Part shown: positions 34,545 through 46,312 of the stretch, piece after piece
How positions within the stretch are numbered: position 1 is the stretch's first letter
Layout: each line of letters begins with the position of its first letter
Assembly (NCBI GenBank): GCA_014773175.1
Contig: VXCM01005479.1
Coordinates: 1 to 64,000, forward strand
Length of the DNA: 64,000 nucleotides
DNA from: Lucifuga dentata
Taxonomy: Eukaryota > Chordata > Actinopteri > Ophidiiformes > Bythitidae
Direction of reading: 5' to 3'
The notes under the pieces: generated by a model
Told to the model about the DNA's origin: nothing
Database searches by the model: none
What the model saw: the letters and a program-made list of their open reading frames with translations, nothing else
Position numbers and translations under genes: made by a program

Positions 34545-35133
34545 ACAGAGGGAACAGTTTAGCTTAACTCAAACTTTCACCATGCCCACTTATTAAATCT
34601 AATGCCAAAGGGATTCATATGCATTCTAATGTGTGCTGTTGAGCCCTAACCTCAGCTCTGAGTTACACAAGGGCTGCTAAAATAAGACACAAATAAGACA
34701 CAGTGCATACAATATGCACCGTGTTCATATTGTATTTCTAAATATCGTATTAAAGAAATATGAGGGAGCACTGCAGAGCAATGCCAGCATCTCACAGTGC
34801 CACATGACCTTGAGTATGTTAGTCTATTGCTTTTATGCAACCTTAATGCAACATTTTGCATCAAACTATAAAAAGAGTGAACATTTGGGCTTGTTTTTCA
34901 TTCTCAGCTAAGCAATAAATGTTCTTTGTTGGTAAGCAGCGTCACTTTGTGTGCTTCCAGCATTTAGTGTTATGTCTAACAGTTTCTGGCTTATTGTCAA
35001 CATTTGTCTGGACATTCTCAAGCTTATTGCACTCTGACTCTTACAACACTGACTGTCCAATATCACTAATGTGAGAAGTCATTTTAACAAGCTCATCTTC
35101 TTTTCTTTAATGTACATTTAACTGTCATATCTA

Positions 35134-35735
35134 CAGTGGCTGAGAGAGCTCACCGTATGCTACGTAGAAAATGAACACGACATGTTCATCAATTTGACGA
35201 CACGCCACATTTACTGAAACGCCGCAAATATCATGTAACACAACGGAAATGAATGAAAACACAATGAAAAATAATGAAAACACAGCGGAAGTGAATAAAA
35301 ACACAACAGAATTGAATGAAAAACACAACGGAAGTTTAACAGGAAACTTTATAAGCAGGACACAGCACAGAAGCGACAAACAAGAAGTAAGTGTATTTAA
35401 GCTTTAATATTTTGATTGTGGAATTCATATATAATCGGATATATTTGTATTTGTAATGTTGGGGTTCTCAGTTCACCATCCAATATTGCTGTTTTACGGA
35501 AATTAAACTTGTAATTAATATGAAGCCAGCTCTTCTTGCTGAGCGGTCGTTAAAGATAAACTTCCGTTGTGTTTTTATTCACTTCCATTGTGTTTTCATT
35601 ATTTTCCGTTGTGTTTTCATTCATTTCTGCTGTGTTACATGACATTTGCGGCGTTTCAGTAAAAGTGTGTCATCAAATTGATGAACGTGTCTGTTCATTT
35701 TCTATGTAGCATAAGGTGAGCTCTCTCGGCCACCA
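35134..35735. mobile_element. MITE with ~200-bp inverted repeats carrying tandem units
   Basis: A 602-bp element. The left end is CAGTGGCTGAGAGAGCTCAC. The right end read inward is TGGTGGCCGAGAGAGCTCAC. Both are next to TA dinucleotides (35132-35133 and 35736-35737), which fits a TA-targeting element. The inverted arms stay alignable for about 180-200 bp, through TATGCTACGTAGAAAATGAA C, TTCATCAATTTGA and TACTGAAACGCCGCAAAT. Within each arm is a tandem array of a ~21-bp unit, ACACAACGGAAGTGAATAAA A-like: about five units on the left (35236-35336) and four on the right (35559-35638, inverted). The centre of about 220 bp is unique. No coding capacity. Confidence 0.85.
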
Positions 35736-36664
35736 TACTTATCAGCTTGTAATGTTAAAGAAATTGTCCCAATTGTTCATTTGTAGCAATTGAAGCTATA
35801 TCTAATAAGCACAATGGGTAAGAATTTGGTTAATTAAATGTAAATGTAAATAAGCTGACGTGATAATGCTTAGTTAGGTACCGATGCTATACTGTGATTA
35901 TACTTTGATATCCCTCATCCAACACATAAGAAAAAAGCTGACTATCTATTCCTAGTGCACATGATCCCTCATCACGTCTGATGATGGGGTCCTAATCCAT
36001 TGCAGAAGGAAAGGACTCCCAGAGATTTGGCTGACCACTGTGGTGAGGCAGGCTCTGCTGCAGGTCCTCTGTGTTAGAGCAGCGGAGCTGTTTGATTTGA
36101 CACAAGGTCATGGGGAGCTCTGATTGACGCGTACGACTACCGCCTCTGCTACGCAGGGTCTATCTTGGCAGCTCCTCCTTTTCTGCACAGCTCAGACAGT
36201 GATCAGTCATTCACGTGTTCGCTACCACACGACAGCCTGACACAAGCGGGCACAGTGATAGATTGACCAAAGGAGAGATGGAGAGATTTTTAAATGTATG
36301 GCAGTTCACCTCTGACTAAACAGGCTAAACAGTCTTTCTGCACACGATGTTCCCAAGAGGGACTGATAAAGCAAACACACAAAAGTAAAAAAACAAAAAA
36401 AAAAATGAGAGCAAGATAGCTTTGAAGTTTTCCAGTCGACAGGTTTAATGGGCAGTATCTTTCCATATCTTGATTTTCTTTAGAAAATCAGCTACTCAGC
36501 ATATTGACCCTGCATGTTTAAGGATCAGATAAACACTTTCACACAAGCTTTAGTGGTAATTTGCTTAAGCCCAAATAGATAAATTTAAGATATGTTTACA
36601 TTATGAGCCTTAATGCTAAATTCCAATTTTCTAATCAGATCTGATATTTTTGTCTTGATGGTTA
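35736..36664. other. Unassigned stretch with a CpG-rich patch
   Basis: Mostly AT-rich. The segment at about 36125-36245 is richer in CpG (GACGCGTACGACTACCGCC, TACGCAG, CACGTGTTCGC, CACACGACAG, AAGCGGGC). I see no exon or transposon end that explains it. Confidence 0.45.
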
Positions 36665-36880
36665 TGATAATAAGAATAATAATAATAAATTTTATTTGTA
36701 TAGCACCTTTCACAGACAACGGTCACAAGGTGCTTCAATGCAGTAATATAAAACAAAAAACAATACATAAAATCAAGAAACCAGGAAAAGAACAAATAAA
36801 AGACATCCACTAAGAACAAATAAAATCATAGAAAGTGACTATCTAAAAGCCTGTCTGAACAAAAATGTCTTTGTTTGTAA
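36665..36880 (+). repeat. Teleost dispersed repeat (TTTGTATAGCACCTTTCA type)
   Basis: Begins with AATAATAATAA units, then TTTTATTTGTATAGCACCTT TCACAGAC, GGTCACAAGGTGCTTCAATG, an A-rich AAACAATACATAAAATCAAG block, and later CTATCTAAAAGCCTGTCTGA AC and AAAATGTCTTTG. I know this order from many fish genomes as a medium-size dispersed repeat, but I cannot name its family. No terminal repeats or target duplication are visible. Confidence 0.55.
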
Positions 36881-36929
36881 GTGACCTGCATCTCTATGTG
36901 ATCATAGCTTTGACCTAAAAGGCCACAGA

Positions 36930-36960
36930 TACACACACACACACACACACACATACACAC
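36930..36960. repeat. (CA)n microsatellite
   Basis: AC dinucleotide with one ATAC interruption. Confidence 0.95.
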
Positions 36961-37633
36961 ATTCAACAGAAAACATGATCCATATGTGCTCATGCACAAG
37001 AACAACAAAAATACCATTGTGCGACTGTCAAATAATAAAGATGGAACCCATCTCAGCTATTCTCCCTGTATTTATTCAATGTGCATATATATTTGCATTC
37101 AAAAACCCACAAACTTGCATAAAAAAAAATCAGCCTCCTGACCAATAATTTGTCAGTGGGACGGCCAGGGTCAAGTTGTGCCCCAGTCCACCTGTAGCAG
37201 CAGTTCACAGTCTGCTGCTGCAAAGGCGATGAAGCAGAATGGACAGAGTGAAAGACCTGTCAACAAGCTCAAAGATGCTAAGAGCCTTTTAAAGAGTTTC
37301 AAGGCTATCATCCTAAGGGCATACTGACCAATAAGACTAACCCTGCCTGGTAACAGAGCCTGATGAATGTCCTTTCACAGCTGTATTACAGTTTTGTTTT
37401 GGGTTTTTTTTTTTTTTTTTTTCATTGTACACATACAAAATAGAACTATGCACAAAACTGGAAGCTCATGTATCAACAACAGGACTCCAGATTGCTAAAC
37501 TCTAAGCACAATTCCATTGTTTTCACTCAAATGGAAATTCTAAATCACATTTTTGCAAAACTCATGGCACAAATTGTATCATTTAGCACACTTTGTTCAC
37601 CTGGAAAACACTGATCTTCAAAATGCCACACCC

Positions 37634-38482
37634 TAATTACCAATTAGTTTCACTCACTTCTCACCTGTTCAAACTCAACTGGCAAAACCTTCAATCATGT
37701 CAGAACATAAAAGAGGTCTCAGGTGACCTCTGCTGTGTTAGGGGGAAAAAATGGAGCCACATGGAGAACAGAGAGGAAGAGGAAGAGTGAGAGCAAGAGG
37801 AGGAGGAGGAGGAGGAGGAGGAGGACTGACTTACATGTAGATCTGTTTCACCGCATTTTATATTTTTATTTTTTGTGGACTATGAAAAACTTTTTTTTTT
37901 TTTTTTTNTTTTTTTTTTTTTTTTTGCAGTCAGTTCAGTCAGCTGGACATTTTACTGTATTACAGTAACAAATACATATTTGCTTTGTTACCTTTTTGTA
38001 TTTGTGCACTGAGTTCATCATTACAACATGTTTTTACTGTAGTGTTTTTCATTGTACTTGTCAGTGCAATTACTGTGAGTTCTGCCAAAATAGGTAACAT
38101 TTGTGTATCTCAGAACTCTATAACAACACTGCAGCATCGACTGTGTGACTCTGGAAGCTGCTGTGAGTTTAGCCCATTTAGAGCTCATTGGAGAGACAAA
38201 TATACATTATATCCTATTCTGATACAATGATTGTGTCAATGCAACATTTATAAGATATATTCACAGTATTGTTCTACAATATGGCAACAGGCTTTATATA
38301 TGTAACATAAAATTTCAACCTATTTTGGGACAAAAAACCCTAAACTTTTTTTAAAAAAGGAGAAAAAGCAACAATTTCTACACTATTTTATACATTTGAA
38401 TATGTAACATGGCCTCATGAAGCCAAAACATATTTAAAGAATATTTTGATGGTTGTGCCTTAAATCTATCACACCAGTGTTT
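37634..38482 (+). repeat. Left arm of ~2-kb near-palindrome
   Basis: Starts ATTACCAATTAGTTTCACTC and ends near TATCACACCAGTGTTT. In order it contains AACAGGTG complement blocks, a plus-strand Glu- or Arg-rich triplet stretch with (GGA)n at 37797-37825, a poly(T) with N at 37908, ATTTTACTGTATTACAGTAA C, TGCACTGAGTTCATCATTAC, AACTCTATAACAACACTGCA GC and TTTTGGGACAAAAAACCC. The whole arm recurs in reverse at 38702-39597 with point changes. Frames such as GDLCCVRGKKWSHMENREEE occur in both arms (with GGKKWSRMENREEE on the right), but no transposase is recognisable. It may be the 5' part of an IS630/Tc1-type element present twice head to head, or one long-TIR foldback. Confidence 0.8.
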
Positions 38483-38701
38483 AATTGATGCTCTATCAGA
38501 GATATTCTTATGATAGCTGTGTATATTGTTTTGGTAGAAAGAATCAGTTTTGAAAACATGGTTTTGAGTGCAGCGTTTCATTTTGCAAGAGATCTGTGAA
38601 GTTTTGATGAAATGGTTAACTCTTTTCAGTTTTGTGTTTTGAGTTTTGAGAAACTGAGCTATAGTTTCAGGAAATGTGTTTAAATGATTGAGAAAAACTG
38701 T
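38483..38701. other. Loop of the near-palindrome
   Basis: About 219 bp of unique sequence between the two inverted arms. A minus frame (38378-38707) crosses it but reads no known motif. Confidence 0.7.
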
Positions 38702-39597
38702 AAACACTGATGTGATAAAGTTAAAACACTACCATCAAAATACTGTTTATATATGTTTTGGCTTCATGAGGCCATGTTACATATTCAAATGTATAAAAAT
38801 GTGTAGAAATTGTTTCCTTTTTCTCCCTTTTTTTAAAGTTTAGGGGGTTTTTTTGTCCCAAAATAGGTTGAAATTTTATGGTAGATATACAAACACTGTT
38901 GCCATATTGTAATACAATACTGTGAATGTATCATATAAATATTGCATTGATACAATCATTGTATCAGAATAGGATATAATGCACATTTGACTATTCAATG
39001 AGCTCCAACTGGGCTAAACTCACAGCAGCTTCCAGAGTCGTACTGTAAACTTAGAGTCGATGCTGCAGCGTTGTTATAGAGTTCTGAGAATACACAAATG
39101 TTACCTATTTTGGCAAAACTCACAGTAATTACACTAAGTAAAATGAAAAACACTACAGTAAGAACGTGTTTAGATGTAATGATGAAATCAGTGCACAAAT
39201 ACAAAAAGGTAACAAAGCAAATATGTATTTGTTGCTGTAATACAGTAAAATGTTCAGCTGATTGAACTGACTGCAAAAAAAAAAGTTTTTTGTGGGCCCA
39301 CGAAAAATAAAAATATAAGATGCAGTGAAACAGATCTATATGTAAATCAGTCCTCCTCCTCCTCCTCCTCCTCCTCCTCCTCCTCCTCCTCCTCCTCCTC
39401 CTCCTCCTCCTCCTCCTCCTCCTCCTCCTCCTCCTGCTCTCACTCATCCTCTTCCTCTCTGTTCTCCATGCGGCTCCATTTTTTTCCCCCAACACAGCAG
39501 AGGTCACCTGAGGCCTCTTTATGCTCTGACACATGATTGAAGTGTTTTGCTATTTGAGTTTGAACAGGTGAGAAGTGAGTGAGACTAATTGGTAATA
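38702..39597 (-). repeat. Right arm of ~2-kb near-palindrome
   Basis: Reverse complement of the left arm, beginning AAACACTGATGTGATAAAG and ending GAGACTAATTGGTAAT. Length differences come mainly from the triplet array: about 82 bp of (CCT)n here (39354-39435) against about 29 bp of (GGA)n on the left, and a short poly(A) instead of the N-interrupted poly(T). The 179-codon minus frame at 38995-39534 is Arg-rich only because it reads the triplet array. Confidence 0.8.
39354..39435. repeat. (CCT)n trinucleotide array
   Basis: A nearly pure CCT array of roughly 27 units, the expanded counterpart of the shorter (GGA)n at 37797-37825 in the inverted arm. Confidence 0.95.
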
Positions 39598-42355
39598 ATG
39601 AAAATATACAATGGAGAAAAACTGTAATCAACAAAATCAATTTAGCATGATAGTAATTCATGTGTACTGTATATATTTGCAACATGATTACAAAAGGTTA
39701 TTTACTTTAATATAATTAAATAATATATTATATATATATATATATTATATAATATATATTTAATATAATTAGAGTCCTTGTCCTTGTGCTGAACGTCTGC
39801 GCAAGATTCAACTTCTGCCTGAGCCCAGTGAAATGCCAGACAGTGCACAATCCTGGTTGAATCTGTATTATTTCTTGTGCCATATCAGGTTTAGTGCTCT
39901 TTGCTTTAATGTTGTCATCATGAAGCTAAAAAGCATTAGGACTCATGTTCTGCAAACACAAGCTAAACACAAAATGGAGATGAATGGTCATGTGATAATG
40001 AGAGGGACTGATGCATTTAAAGGAAAGTGATGTCCAGTACAGGTTCTTATTGGTTAGATCAAAGCAAAATGAATTCTCCTGATTTGATTTCATGTGATGG
40101 GATGTCCCATTATTGACTGAAGTGTAAGGATCTACAACTGTTACCTGCTCTCCGTGAAAACTGTTCACAACATGAGTAACCTGGACAGCGTTTCTATAAA
40201 GAAACATTAACTATTGTTTGCCTTGTTTGGAAGCACAATGTCTACAGACTTGGTGTTTACAAGATTTAACTGCGGAGTCTTTATGTCTTCATGCCACAAC
40301 CCATCCATATATAGAGTACACGCAGAAAGGATCTGAAACCAGGGCTTGCTAGCCAGGGGTTTGCTAACCCCTGAGCCACTGTGCTGTCCTTCATGTCATC
40401 TAGTTTTACCATTAACATTTCACAAAGAATTCTTGACTTTGAACCTTTCTGTATATGGTGCTGAGGGCCCAAAGGCACTGACCACCTCCTATCTCGAAAG
40501 GTGAAGTGTGGCATAAAAAGTCATTATACATACTGAGCCATTACTCCTTTTTCCAAGGTTTAAGAACATTTGCATGAAATCACATATATGAGAGAGAAAA
40601 TGATGGCACGGCAGTTTTACATTTCACTTGCAAAGAGTCATGCTTCAGTATTATATGGCAATTACAGACATGGTTCACCTCTATTGGCTTAGCCATAAAC
40701 TCTAATTCTCACACCATTGTGATTAATTTGATTTTCTGAGGCGGTAAGGGGAGCTTGACACCATAAGATATTTTCATTTTTATGAAGTGAGAAAAGAAAG
40801 TCAACACAGAAACAGCTTCTTATTGACTTATACCTGTGGACACTTACATAACACATTTGCATCATCAGTGTGAAATTAATAAATTATGTCCTACATTATA
40901 ATGCCAAGTCTGCAAATGATTAAAATTGATCTTTATCATGCTTTTCTTTACCACTGCATAATATTCACATATAATACATTGAAGAGGACACTTTTGGATC
41001 AAGTTGTTTTGCTTGTGTAACAGCTAAAAGCTAAGTGTGCTATTAAAGTTGTCTGTGGTGCTATTACAGGCCTGTCCGTAAAACTGGCACGTTATGACAT
41101 TAATGGTGATGGTGGTGATTCAGAATCTGCTGACTGGGTAAGATCTGAAGGGGATCAATAGATATGGCATGTATGTAAATGCAGTCATTAAATCTTTCCC
41201 CACTTAGGTGTCTGGGTTCAGGAAATATGGGCTAAAAGATAGGGCTTGTAAAAGATGTTAAAAACAAATAATTCCTGTGAGTAGAGAATTCCCTTTTATT
41301 TTACTCTAAGGACATTTGGGAGACAGTATGTGTTATTATTTGATGTAGAATTAAGGAATATATATTTGCATGGCTGGACAGAAGCGATTAAGTGCAGTTA
41401 AGCACATGACAACATCTAACCGTTGCTGTTTGCAAATGTGCTTTTGCCACATTCACACTATCCCTCACACTATCCACAGTATCAGCTGGAGCCTGGTGTT
41501 GCATTCTTATGAACTAAATCTTCATCTGTATGTTGGAAAGGGATGCAATGCATGAGCACATTTAATCAGAAAGCCCTGTAGTACCCCTGAAGCCCAAACA
41601 TTACTTACCTATGCTACTTGCATAGTAATATCTCCATGTTGTTAATGTGTTTGACCTGAGGTACAGTAGTTTCTAGCCAGTTTTTCATACTCATATATCC
41701 AATGTCTAAAATCAGAAAAGCAAGGACACTTGCAGAAGTCAAATTATTGATTAAAATATACCATCTGACCCCAATTACCATCTTCACAGATTAATAAAAG
41801 AACCATTGGATAATTTAACTTCCTTAGAAGTTGAAATGACAAAACACACTTCTTATGGATGTTACATCCCCGAGTTGGTCTCGGTGAGAACGGAGAGTAA
41901 CATACTACTGGATGAAAAAAGTGCAGCATGTTCAATAACTTACCAGATTTTTATTGCCAGGAATAGCAGCTTAAATCAAACTTCAGGGAGAGCCAAGGCC
42001 AAAATAACAAGCAAACCAGCCCTAACTACAAACAAGAAGATCAGTCTACTAGACTATCAAAACAAGAATTACAATACTAATCCTAATTGTCTACCTGTGA
42101 AAAAACAGGAGAAAACAGGAACAAATCAAAATGGTAACTCTCCTCTACTGTGTTTCCTGGCAGAACCAACAGAGTATAAAAGGATTACACAGTGAAACGT
42201 TAACAAACAAAACAATTAAAGTTCAATTAAAAATTAGACAGTCATCTAAAGAAAACACCAATCATGACAGCTATGTTATATTTACACAGAAACGAACAGC
42301 TCAGGACACAACATGTGGCAAGGCAACAGAGGCCCTGAAGTGCAGTTCCATATGC
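39598..42355. other. Unassigned stretch with SINE fragment and AT palindrome
   Basis: Holds an (AT)n-rich block (about 39720-39757) flanked by direct copies of TTTAATATAATTA, and the SINE fragment at 40300-40395. The 129-codon plus frame at 41806-42195 has no recognisable domain. Nothing else was recognised. Confidence 0.5.
40300..40395 (-). mobile_element. tRNA-derived SINE head fragment, minus strand
   Basis: On minus the sequence reads CAGCACAGTGGCTCAGGGGT TAGCA (A-box-like, about 40362-40378) and then GGTTTCAGATCC (B-box-like, about 40329-40340), spaced as in a tRNA-derived SINE promoter, followed by TTTCTGCGTGTACTCT. This resembles the head of the SINE at 28930-29303 but is more diverged, and the body is not recognisable beyond about 100 bp. 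Confidence 0.5.
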
Positions 42356-42359
42356 TGTG

Positions 42360-42975
42360 TTCGAGCTACCTCGGAAGGCGGATTTTTCCGACCTCCAACT
42401 TGGAAAAATGCATTGGAACGGCATTTGAAGTCGGAGCTCCGACTGGGAAACTCGGACCAAAATGNACTTGGAAAAATGCATTGGAACGGCATTTGAAGTC
42501 GGAGCTCCGACTGGGAAACTCGGACCAAAATGATCTACAACTTCACAAGTATGACATCACTCAACATGGCAGCGCCCGTGGAAGCGAGCTTTATGAATGG
42601 AAATGATCAGCTAACAGGTGAATAAAGTATTTTTTCTTGCATGACATTGAAATAAAAAGGTCAAAATATATCGCCAAGTTAACCATCTATAGTGTGTAAT
42701 AACTGTTTGCCATTGATATGTAAGTGTGAATAATTTCAGAATATTACTTCTCTGTACAAATGTTTAGTACCCACTGTGACGAATATCATTGTAAAACAAC
42801 ACAGCCAAACAGTCCTGTAATCTAACTTTACTTTAGTTAACATTTATTACAAAGTTTATTTAATTTAACAGTACTTATTGGCGTTCAACCATGATTTTTG
42901 TTTACATTTGGCTGGAACCATTTGAGATCAGAAGTCGGAACTTCTGACTGGGAAAAAAATCCTACGTAGCCCAAA
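42360..42975. mobile_element. MITE-like element (TCGGA/TCCGA family)
   Basis: The left end contains GAGCTACCTCGGAAGGCGGA TTTTTCCGACC, and further in AAGTCGGAGCTCCGACTGGG AAACTCGG. The right end contains AGAAGTCGGAACTTCTGACT GGG and CCTACGTAGCCC, whose complement GGGCTACGTAGGA pairs with the left GAGCTACCTCGGA. The central part includes CAACATGGCAGCGCCCGTGG. This GTCGGA-rich organisation is familiar from fish non-autonomous DNA transposons, but no target duplication is clear. A 67-bp assembly duplication around the N at 42465 inflates it. Confidence 0.5.
42398..42532 (+). repeat. Exact 67-bp duplication around an N (assembly artefact)
   Basis: 42398-42464 and 42466-42532 are identical and separated by N at 42465. 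Same signature as at 28133, 33103 and 46186. Confidence 0.85.
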
Positions 42976-43309
42976 AGCAGAATTAGCCTTTACATACACC
43001 CAGCTGGTCTGCCATTGGTCGAAAGGTAGGTCTCCAGGTACAGCCAATGGAGGGAGGAGTGAGAGGACCTGCACCTGAGAGATGCAGACTGTGTAACAGC
43101 ACATGCAATATACTGTAATACGACCACCAATGGGGGGATGTAACAATGGATATGTACCTAGTTATAATAAAATCACTGCCACAAGAGTACACTGATATTA
43201 AGGTCAGCTCCCAAATTCTAAGAAAGGGGAAAGGCAGTTTATAAATATTTAATGTGTAGGTCAGGGTTTATCTTAGACCTTCATTTGGGGTTCAAAATGT
43301 GGTCAGGCT

Positions 43310-43690
43310 GGACACATGGGTGGTGCAGGTGTAAAGTTCTCATCTATGATTGCACAAACCCGGGGCATTTAATCCCTAGCTTGGTCATGCATCATACAAA
43401 CACAATTAGCCATGATGGCAAATGGGAAATTGACAAAGAGTTCTCATCCTTGTCGCTTCTCTAGCAACTCCTATTGATTGCTCCAGGAACCTACATGGAG
43501 AGGGGAAGGATCTGAGGGAGCATGAACCTCACACGTTACACGCTCCCAGTAAGGCTCAACTCCAGTAGGTGGAAAGACGTTGGAGATGGCATCACATGGC
43601 CAACAGCAGCATCAGCAGTGATAAGGAAGGCATGGGAAAGCAAGGAAATTGAGATTCCAGACTAGGGAGTTTTGGAGCACCAGCATTAAA
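43310..43690 (+). mobile_element. SINE-like dispersed repeat, plus strand
   Basis: The head has a weak tRNA-like layout: TGGTGCAGGTGTAAAG (A-box-like) and GGCATTTAATCCC (B-box-like) about 40 bp later. The body contains CTAGCAACTCCTATTGATTG, GGGAGCATGAACCTCACACG TTACACGCTCCC, CTCCAGTAGGTGGAAAGACG and GGCATCACATGGCCAACAGC AGCATC, blocks I recognise from a widespread fish repeat. I cannot name the family. Boundaries are approximate and no target duplication was found. Confidence 0.45.
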
Positions 43691-45373
43691 CTTTCCAAAT
43701 TACCAACAACCATTTAAAAATTTCAGAATCTGTACTATCGGTTTGTTTAAATCAAAAATGTAAATGGTTAAGATGTTTTCCAAAGCAGACAATCTGTGCT
43801 GTATGCTGTTACAGTCAGTTGAAATGACTTTATTATTAATATAAATTAATCATATAAATGAAAAATATAAATAAAATATAGTTGCCCTGAGCACTAGTGC
43901 ACCCTGAGGCACATACAAGCTTTTCATCTCTCAACTCCATGTTTGATCACCCCTTGTCTTTGTAGATAAAGACATTCATCTTGATCAGACAAATAAATGG
44001 TTGACACAAGCATGCACAATACGGAGCAAAAGAGGTTTCTGAAGTTAACTGAGATGTGATGCATGATGGATCTGTCTTGGTTGATCTCTGAATATGCAAT
44101 TAATTTATTTAAACATGGCTGTAATTATGTTCTTATTTTGAAAGGTATCTACAGTAGTTAGATATGTTAATTGCTTTTACTTTGGTACAAACCAGGCTTT
44201 TCAGACTTCCAAGAGAATTCCTGTTAGCAATTTTCCCTCATCGTTATGCCCACTGAACAAAACATTCTTCATGATAAACAACAACCCGCCATCATCAAAG
44301 GAGACTGATTTCTGCACACATGTAGAAATGCTGGGGAAAAGTAATGAAAATTCAGCAGCGACATGCTCTGCAATGGTTATTAATTCCCTTCAGCTAGACT
44401 CATATTTTTCAAGAAAATTAATTTTGCTGACTGATTTGCTTTTGTAATAACCTAATAGTATGCCACTACCATGCTTACTCGCCTGGAACTGATAGGGAGG
44501 AGAAAATATCGATTGAGAGGTCCTTACTGTGGGGCTACCGATCTAATATAGAGATTTAAATCTGGTTTCATTTTTTCTATCTGTGCAAAACCTTCCTATA
44601 ATTGCAAACATAATAACAGAATTCTTTTAAATTAAAGAATAAACAGTAGATGGATATTTGAAATCCAGAAGATGCGAGTGTAAGTAATCAAGCCCTAACA
44701 AGCCAAACAATAAGCTTTTGAATGCTACTATATGAAGGAACACAGTGTTATATTGTCAAAAGGTGTTTTTGTTGAAATAATAGTGCTCTTATAAGGGTCG
44801 AGCAGAAGAATTGCAGTAAAACAGAGTTGGCATTTTCGGGTGAGCTATGTGCATGACATTTCTCTCGTGCACTTTTTGTAGAATGTGAGGCCCATATGTT
44901 TTCAGCAGCACTGCCATCACACTATATTTTACTGGGCTTGTGAGATGGAGAGGATATTTTAAAAACAAGCACTTTCTGGTTTGTCTTTTACACACGCCCA
45001 CACAGTCTGTTTTCTCCAGTCTAGCTCTGTCTGACAATGTTACATCTATTGTCCATCCTCTGAATAAGCTCCTGTGCCACACATTCAAAAAAAAAAAAAG
45101 AATAAATAAAATAAAATCTGGGCGGTTTATTTATTTATTTGTATACTGACATTTATTTGTTTTCTTCAATAGCATGTGATTTGTCCTTGTCAGAATTTGC
45201 TTGCTTTTTATTTTTAGGTCTAAAGAAGAGGATGAGAAAAGTGGGGAAAAGAGAGGGAAAGAGCGAGTTAAGCATTAGTTCCTACTCATGCAGTTTTACA
45301 TACACTGATTCTACTGGTTTACTTTTGTTTAGTTTGTATAGATTACTTTATTCGTGGCCTCTACCTTAAAATT

Positions 45374-45413
45374 AAAAAAAAAAAAAAAAAAAAAANTAAA
45401 AAAAAAAAAAAAA
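45374..45413. repeat. Poly(A) with single N
   Basis: An A run with N at 45396 followed by T and more A. Confidence 0.9.
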
Positions 45414-46095
45414 TAGATATCAAATTACTTTTTAGGTATGTTCTCTAAGACTTTAAACTAGATTAATGTGAGAAAAACTGCACAGATGATGGGAAGATGA
45501 AGATCAGTAAACTGTAGAGTTGACTAACAGTGGATCTGTAAGTCAGTTTGAAAATAGGACAAAATGGTCTGAAAGATTTTCCTCTCTTTAAATAAAAGCA
45601 CATATTTGAAAAACACTAATATCACAAACAGTAAGAAGCTACATTTTGTGAAATAAAGGAGCAGATGAAGTGTGAGGCTCTGAATGGGTTGTAATTCTAT
45701 CACAATGTTTTTGTAGCATAAAGTATGTGATAATATCATGTTGCATCTGATATGCTGAGTCAATATGACAATGTAAGCACTTAATCACCTCCAACTAAAC
45801 AGCAGATGTAGTCATCAAAACATGGACATAGCATCTATGACATCTCCCAAAGCTTTCTGAGGGGATGCCCTGAAGTCTGGATTGAAATAAAGACATATAT
45901 GGAAAAAAATACTGACATTGTATTCCAACAGAAAAGAAGAGTGTTTCTTTTGTAGAAGCAGAAAAAGGCTTTAAGGAATACAGATATAGCTTCCAAAATG
46001 TATTGCATTTTTAATGCATGAGCTGCTGCATACCTCGAATTTCATAAGTTGCCAAGTATGTGTGTGACTCAAATGCAATCATCAATGCAAGAAGT

Positions 46096-46103
46096 CTCAA
46101 ATA
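46096..46103. repeat. Target-site duplication, left (hAT D)
   Basis: CTCAAATA, an exact match to 47526-47533. Confidence 0.9.
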
Positions 46104-46185
46104 CAGTGGTGGGCCGTCAGAGCCAGCAAGGCCTTCTCTGCTGGCCCAGAGATTGTCAGAATCAGAAAATTATATTTTTACAATT

Positions 46186-46312
46186 TAATATATATTTTAA
46201 TTAATGTTATATGTATTTTACAAAGTTCGTTCCCATCAGTTTTGTTATNTAATATATATTTTAATTAATGTTATATGTATTTTACAAAGTTCGTTCCCAT
46301 CAGTTTTGTTAT
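46186..46312 (+). repeat. Exact 63-bp duplication around an N (assembly artefact)
   Basis: 46186-46248 and 46250-46312 are identical and separated by N at 46249. It lies inside hAT element D. Confidence 0.85.

Larger units (their letters stand above)
33346..35133. other. Unassigned stretch with assembly gap
   Basis: Contains a 43-N gap, a long CA repeat and a GT repeat, listed separately. No other feature was recognised. Confidence 0.55.
42976..46095. other. Unassigned stretch with SINE-like repeat
   Basis: Apart from the SINE-like repeat at 43310-43690 and the poly(A) with N at 45374-45413, I see no gene, RNA or transposon end. Confidence 0.5.

Noticed and set aside
38995..39534. 179-codon Arg-rich minus frame
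   Set aside because: The Arg run is the (CCT)n array read in one frame. The rest lies in the right arm of the near-palindrome and shows no known domain.
39707..39770. AT-rich block between two TTTAATATAATTA copies as a transposon with target duplication
   Set aside because: The enclosed sequence is only (AT)n low complexity, so the direct repeats may be chance in AT-rich DNA.
41806..42195. 129-codon plus frame
   Set aside because: Rich in Asn, Lys and Thr from A-rich DNA. No family recognised and no supporting exon signals.
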